A stretch of 9,149 bases of DNA from positions 1-9,149 of the forward strand of contig JAMIFV010000066.1 in the NCBI GenBank assembly GCA_035906055.1, in the 5' to 3' direction. The position numbers and the translations under genes were made by a program. The notes beneath the pieces were generated by a model. That model ran no database searches. It saw nothing but the letters and a program-made list of their open reading frames with translations, and was not told where the DNA came from. Shown here one piece after another: positions 6,794-9,149 of this stretch (position 1 is its first letter; every line of letters begins with the position of its first letter). Origin of the DNA: JAMIFV01 sp035906055 (lineage in GTDB: Bacteria; Pseudomonadota; Alphaproteobacteria; Rickettsiales; JABCZZ01).

Positions 6794-7474
6794 TTATGCC
6801 GCATTTCTCCATAAATGGAGCGGCAGCCAGAAGGCCTTGTCGGCATTAGCGGGAACGCGGCCTCTGGCAAGGCGCTTCAGGTAAAAGCGCGTGATATGCC
6901 CAAACCCCTCAAAACCGGCGGCAGCCGATGCAGCCTCCGCCAGACGGCGTTCTGCCACAGCACGGAACTGCACCCGGTGCTCTGTGTCCATGGTGGGCAG
7001 GCAGGCTGCCTCCACCGCGCCCAGCGCCACTCCCAGTGGTATTGCAGCCGTATCCTGAGGCATTCCCAACGCCTCACAGCATAGCTGCATCACGGGCGTT
7101 ATCACCGCCTCAAGGTAAGGCTCCTCCTTAGGCTGTTGCTCCGCCAGCGCCTTTTCGTGGGCATCAATGAGCGCATCGAAATATTGTTTCGAGAGCTTAT
7201 GGCTGCTGACAACCGGTGCCAGTGCCTGCGCCAGCGGATGCCCGTGCGGTGGCCTGCCCGCATAGATGGAAGCAAGCGTCTCACGCCACCAGGCATAGCG
7301 CACAAACCCTACCATCTCCTCGCCGACCTTGTCGGCGATGGAGGCTATTTCATAACTGAAGGCAAACACGGCCATCCACGCTTCACGTGCCGCAGCGGGC
7401 GCGGACAACGCGCAGAGATAGCGGTTGCGGTCATGTGTGCGGACTAATTCGGCACAATACGAAAGCTGCTTCAT
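6794..7474 (-). CDS. squalene/phytoene synthase-fold protein, NDUFAF6-like
   Basis: The 226-residue protein matches the trans-isoprenyl-diphosphate synthase head-to-head fold, in the subgroup of alphaproteobacterial proteins related to mitochondrial complex I assembly factor NDUFAF6. Evidence: DRNRYLCALSAP (15-26), the helix FAFSYEIASIADKV (37-50) and RYAWWRETL (59-67), the usual order of blocks in this subgroup. The first Asp-rich catalytic motif (DxxxD) of true squalene or phytoene synthases is absent at 42-50, so prenyl transfer is doubtful and a non-catalytic assembly role is likelier. ATG 7474 has a GGGGG stretch 4-5 bases upstream. It is somewhat short for the family. No carotenoid or hopanoid genes are beside it. 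Confidence 0.8.
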   Translation of the reverse strand: MKQLSYCAELVRTHDRNRYLCALSAPAAAREAWMAVFAFSYEIASIADKVGEEMVGFVRYAWWRETLASIYAGRPPHGHPLAQALAPVVSSHKLSKQYFDALIDAHEKALAEQQPKEEPYLEAVITPVMQLCCEALGMPQDTAAIPLGVALGAVEAACLPTMDTEHRVQFRAVAERRLAEAASAAAGFEGFGHITRFYLKRLARGRVPANADKAFWLPLHLWRNAA

Positions 7475-7522
7475 ACGCCCCCAAGGGTTATGCCGCAGCC
7501 ATATCGTAATTAAATGATAATG

Positions 7523-7786
7523 TTAAGCGCGGGATGCGCTTTCGTCCTTATTGCGAAACTTTACTGCGGCAATGATTGCGCCCACGGCAACAATGGCGGC
7601 GGTGATGGCAATGCCCTTATTGTTTTTAAGCTTGGTCATGAATTTGCCAGCAGACTTTGCGGCGGGTTCCGCACTCGCGGCAGCTTCTTTCGTGGCCTTC
7701 GCTGCAGCGGGAGCAGCGGCGCCTGCATTAGATGAATTTGCAGCAGCGGGGCGCGACGCACCAGTTGAACCGGGTGCGCTATCCAA
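7523..7786 (-). CDS. Ala/Pro-rich single-pass membrane protein, C-terminal part; start uncertain
   Basis: Up to 87 residues: an Ser/Ala/Pro-rich linker (about 1-47), a basic stretch KLKNNK, one membrane helix GIAITAAIVAVGAIIAAV and a charged tail. Nothing identifies a function. The best start available is a TTG at 7786 without a ribosome site; the frame remains open upstream to 7864 and reads protein-like (IPPSVLADVSILPLP). It may therefore be the second half of a longer gene whose first half is in another frame (see 7836-7943). It lies 48 bases upstream of the NDUFAF6-like gene on the same strand. Confidence 0.5.
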   Translation of the reverse strand: MDSAPGSTGASRPAAANSSNAGAAAPAAAKATKEAAASAEPAAKSAGKFMTKLKNNKGIAITAAIVAVGAIIAAVKFRNKDESASRA

Positions 7787-7835
7787 TGGAAGCGGCAGTA
7801 TTGATACATCCGCTAATACCGAAGGAGGAATACCC

Positions 7836-7943
7836 TCATGGGAGTGATGGAGAGGGGAACAGCATTATAATTAACGCCATCATGGGAGGGAAGACTATCA
7901 TGACCATGATCGCCACCCCCAAATACGCCGCCGTCACCGCCAT
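7836..7943 (-). CDS. possible 35-residue hydrophobic peptide or N-terminal half of a frameshifted gene
   Basis: The frame from ATG 7943 encodes a very hydrophobic peptide: MAVTAAYLGVAIMVMIVF, PP, MMALIIMLFP and SPSLP before a TGA. It could be one or two membrane segments. An AAGAG lies about 10 bases upstream; a TTG directly before the ATG is an alternative start. Third positions of its codons are strongly G/C-rich, unlike the two competing frames here. Its end overlaps the upstream extension of the frame at 7523-7786, and a shift by one base at the TGA would join the two. Confidence 0.35.
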   Translation of the reverse strand: MAVTAAYLGVAIMVMIVFPPMMALIIMLFPSPSLP

Positions 7944-8044
7944 CAATAAAACACTCTTTTCTAAATTGGTTACCTGCTCTTAGCCTACCAGTAAAAACCA
8001 ATAATAACAGTAAAGCTTTTATGACAACTGATTCAAGGGAAAGA

Positions 8045-8129
8045 TGGTGCGGTCGAGAAGACTTGAACTTCCATGGGTTGCCCCACAACGACCTCAACGT
8101 TGCGCGTATACCAATTCCGCCACGACCGC
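8045..8129 (-). tRNA. tRNA-Leu (anticodon GAG)
   Basis: A full class II tRNA on the - strand: acceptor GCGGTCG/CGACCGC, anticodon stem CAACG/CGTTG with loop TTGAGGT giving anticodon GAG, and a long variable arm (TGGGGCAACCCA), as in tRNA-Leu. The T loop is GTTCAAG and CCA is encoded at 8047-8045. It reads the codons CUC and CUU. Confidence 0.97.
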
Positions 8130-8146
8130 ACTTGGTAAGGTGCGTT

Positions 8147-8175
8147 GATGTAGCAGGGTTGAAAAGGATTATCAA
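8147..8175 (-). promoter_or_regulatory. probable promoter of tRNA-Leu
   Basis: On the - strand, TTGATA (8175-8170, 5 of 6) is followed after 17 bases by TACATC (8152-8147, 3 of 6), with a start expected about 11 bases before the tRNA 5' end. Position and spacing are right for a stable RNA promoter, while the -10 is weak. Confidence 0.45.
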
Positions 8176-8271
8176 GCAGGATGATGACTGCGCTACCGCC
8201 CGCCTGCCATTAACTGGGACACCATAAAAAAACTATAGATAATATACTGTATAGAAATAAATTTCTTAAAG

Positions 8272-8280
8272 TTATCCACA
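8272..8280 (+). promoter_or_regulatory. DnaA-box 9-mer
   Basis: TTATCCACA matches the DnaA-box consensus exactly. It lies in an A+T-rich stretch (8222-8270) and just upstream of the probable promoter of the 168-residue gene. Only one copy is seen, so this is not an origin; it could be a DnaA regulatory site or chance. Confidence 0.35.
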
Positions 8281-8285
8281 GAAAC

Positions 8286-8313
8286 TTTACATCTTTCATA
8301 AACCTGCTAATAT
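8286..8313 (+). promoter_or_regulatory. probable promoter of the 168-residue gene
   Basis: TTTACA (8286-8291, 5 of 6) and TAATAT (8308-8313, 4 of 6) are separated by 16 bases, with a start about 30 bases before the ATG at 8349. The DnaA-box 9-mer ends 5 bases before the -35. Confidence 0.45.
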
Positions 8314-8348
8314 CACTACCAGTAAGAAAGTCATCACGGAGAGCAGGT

Positions 8349-8855
8349 ATGGTGACCGCCACCCGCAATGTAGGATCTTCAGTTACCGCCTCTTCCATTT
8401 CCCCCGCGAACAAACGCGACACGGGAGGCAATGTGGATGACCTGAGCGTATTCCAGATATTCAACCTCCTTTCAGAACCGAATAATTCCCGGGGCGATGA
8501 AATCGTCGAGCGCATCTACAACGCACCGCCGGACGCTGAGTTGTTAAGGCTGAATCCGCAGGCGCTTGACCTGCTCAACGGCATTTCCCCGGCAGAAGCA
8601 GAGGAACAGCTTTCGCTGTCGCTTTACCTGCCTACCGTGCGCAATCCGGATGCAGCTCCGGGCAGTACGCTCACGCCTTTGCAGATGGAAAATATCTCTG
8701 CGGTCATCGCAGAATATGCCGATGCTCCCTTCACCGTAGGTACGCTGCTGGAGATACAAAGGGCGCTTTCAGCAATGCGCATCGATACCAGCAAACTTTC
8801 CCTCAAGAGCATGATGCAGATTGCCTCCACAAATACGCAGCCAGAAAATAGCTAG
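8349..8855 (+). CDS. unrecognised 168-residue protein
   Basis: I do not recognise the family. The ATG has GGAG (8339-8342) 6 bases upstream. The first ~28 residues are Ser/Thr/Asn-rich and probably flexible (MVTATRNVGSSVTASS). The remainder looks helical and acidic: DDLSVFQIFNLL, DEIVERIYNAPP, AEAEEQLSLSLYLP, a QMENISAVIAEYADAPFTV region and GTLLEIQRALSAMRID. There is no signal peptide, membrane segment or metal-binding motif, so it should be cytoplasmic, perhaps part of a larger assembly. Codon use resembles the metabolic genes of the window. Its stop codon TAG (8853-8855) is also the first three bases of the dispersed repeat, so the tail PENS may have been set by that insertion. Confidence 0.75.
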   Translation: MVTATRNVGSSVTASSISPANKRDTGGNVDDLSVFQIFNLLSEPNNSRGDEIVERIYNAPPDAELLRLNPQALDLLNGISPAEAEEQLSLSLYLPTVRNPDAAPGSTLTPLQMENISAVIAEYADAPFTVGTLLEIQRALSAMRIDTSKLSLKSMMQIASTNTQPENS

Positions 8856-8951
8856 GCTCAGGACTGATTAAATTCTTGCTTACTTTTCCTCTCCCTTTGA
8901 GGGAGAGGACGCGTTTGCCTTGGGTTTAGCTGCTATAGCTAAGCCCTTAGG
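8853..8951. repeat. dispersed palindromic repeat, copy 2 (truncated)
   Basis: It matches 862-956 in the same orientation: TAGGCTCAGG start, CTTACTTTTCCTCTCCC, the GGGAGAGG stem, ACGCGTTTGCCTTGGGTTTAG and TAGCTAAGCCCTTAGG. After 8951 it breaks off and lacks the AGGCAAAC arm completion and the GAGGTGAGGGGG tail of copy 1. The break is at a TTAG (8947-8950). The loop of the second stem differs from copy 1 (CTGCTA in place of TT), so the copies are not very recent. Confidence 0.75.
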
Positions 8952-9149
8952 TCGTGTGGACATACATTTTATGCATTTTGTTGTAGTAAAAATGGGATAG
9001 ATGCCAGGAAGAAGGCGCGCGGTGTAGTTATTCATACACCCGCGCTTTCTGACGACGCAGATGCCCATTTTTACCACAACCCGCAGGGCGATGCGAATGT
9101 TGTCGCCCGCCGCGTTGCAGCCTTTGCAGATATGAATAACTATCTGACG
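8943..9149 (+). other. open frame running off the right edge, no start codon (possible gene remnant)
   Basis: The frame is open from 8943 to the edge. From about 9003 it reads protein-like (RKKARGVVIHTPALSDDADAH, followed by a helical Ala/Val-rich stretch and DMNNYLT), with G+C highest at first codon positions and lowest at second. No ATG or GTG start precedes it, so it may be the downstream part of a gene broken by whatever cut repeat copy 2. Against this, the complementary strand is equally open in the exactly mirrored frame, and the long palindrome lies inside it. I do not recognise a family. Confidence 0.25.
8980..9080. repeat. nested palindrome of about 100 bases
   Basis: Outer arms of 17 bases, 8980-8996 and 9064-9080, pair with one mismatch (GTTGTAGTAAAAATGGG against GTTGTGGTAAAAATGGG in reverse complement). 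Inner arms 9010-9026 and 9035-9050 pair through AGAAG, GCGCG and GGTGTA with one bulge and one G-T pair, around an 8-base loop (9027-9034). It begins about 30 bases after the truncated repeat copy 2. It could be a small mobile-element end or an RNA hairpin. Confidence 0.6.

Noticed and set aside
7813..8175. A - strand open frame giving a 120-residue protein
   Set aside because: Its first third is the translation of the tRNA-Leu gene (the well-known spurious GIGIRATLRS-type peptide). The rest is Gly-rich with poor coding bias and no start codon after the tRNA.
8222..8280. A replication origin in the A+T-rich stretch with a DnaA box
   Set aside because: Only one box, no cluster, no 13-mer repeats and no origin-associated genes.
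8880..9077. A - strand frame of 65 residues at the right edge
   Set aside because: It consists of the mirrored palindrome and the dispersed repeat; it has no ribosome site and no protein-like pattern.

Overview
The window looks like a chromosomal segment of an alphaproteobacterium with roughly 50% G+C. The case rests on gene order: glnB-glnA (nitrogen sensing and assimilation) on the + strand, and argD-argF on the - strand preceded by a squalene/phytoene-synthase-fold gene of the NDUFAF6 type, an arrangement and gene set common in that class. Two tRNA genes, tRNA-His(GTG) and tRNA-Leu(GAG), both with encoded CCA, are also present. I cannot name the genus from sequence alone.

Layout. Positions 1-200 hold the 5' end of an IS5-like element reading leftwards. 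It has cut off the front of a gene (192-770) for a predicted outer-membrane beta-barrel protein. Positions 771-1101 are gene-free and carry a dispersed palindromic repeat. Then come tRNA-His (-), glnB and glnA (+, closed by a strong terminator), and a second, apparently intact member of the same barrel family (3381-3998, +). Convergent with it is a - strand block: an unrecognised 188-residue gene, argF, argD (with a near-consensus promoter), the NDUFAF6-like gene and an Ala/Pro-rich membrane protein region that may contain a frameshift. tRNA-Leu (-) follows, then an unrecognised 168-residue protein gene (+) with a perfect DnaA-box 9-mer upstream. The right edge holds a second, truncated copy of the dispersed repeat, a roughly 100-base nested palindrome and an open frame running out of the window.

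How the genes work together. GlnB is the PII signal protein that reports nitrogen status, and GlnA makes glutamine; ArgD and ArgF carry out two consecutive parts of arginine synthesis from glutamate. The core is therefore nitrogen/arginine metabolism. Around it are signs of mobility: an IS insertion, a repeat present twice, two related barrel genes, and a duplicated 14-codon tail of argF that brackets the unknown 188-residue gene. That bracketed cassette is the most interesting structure I found.
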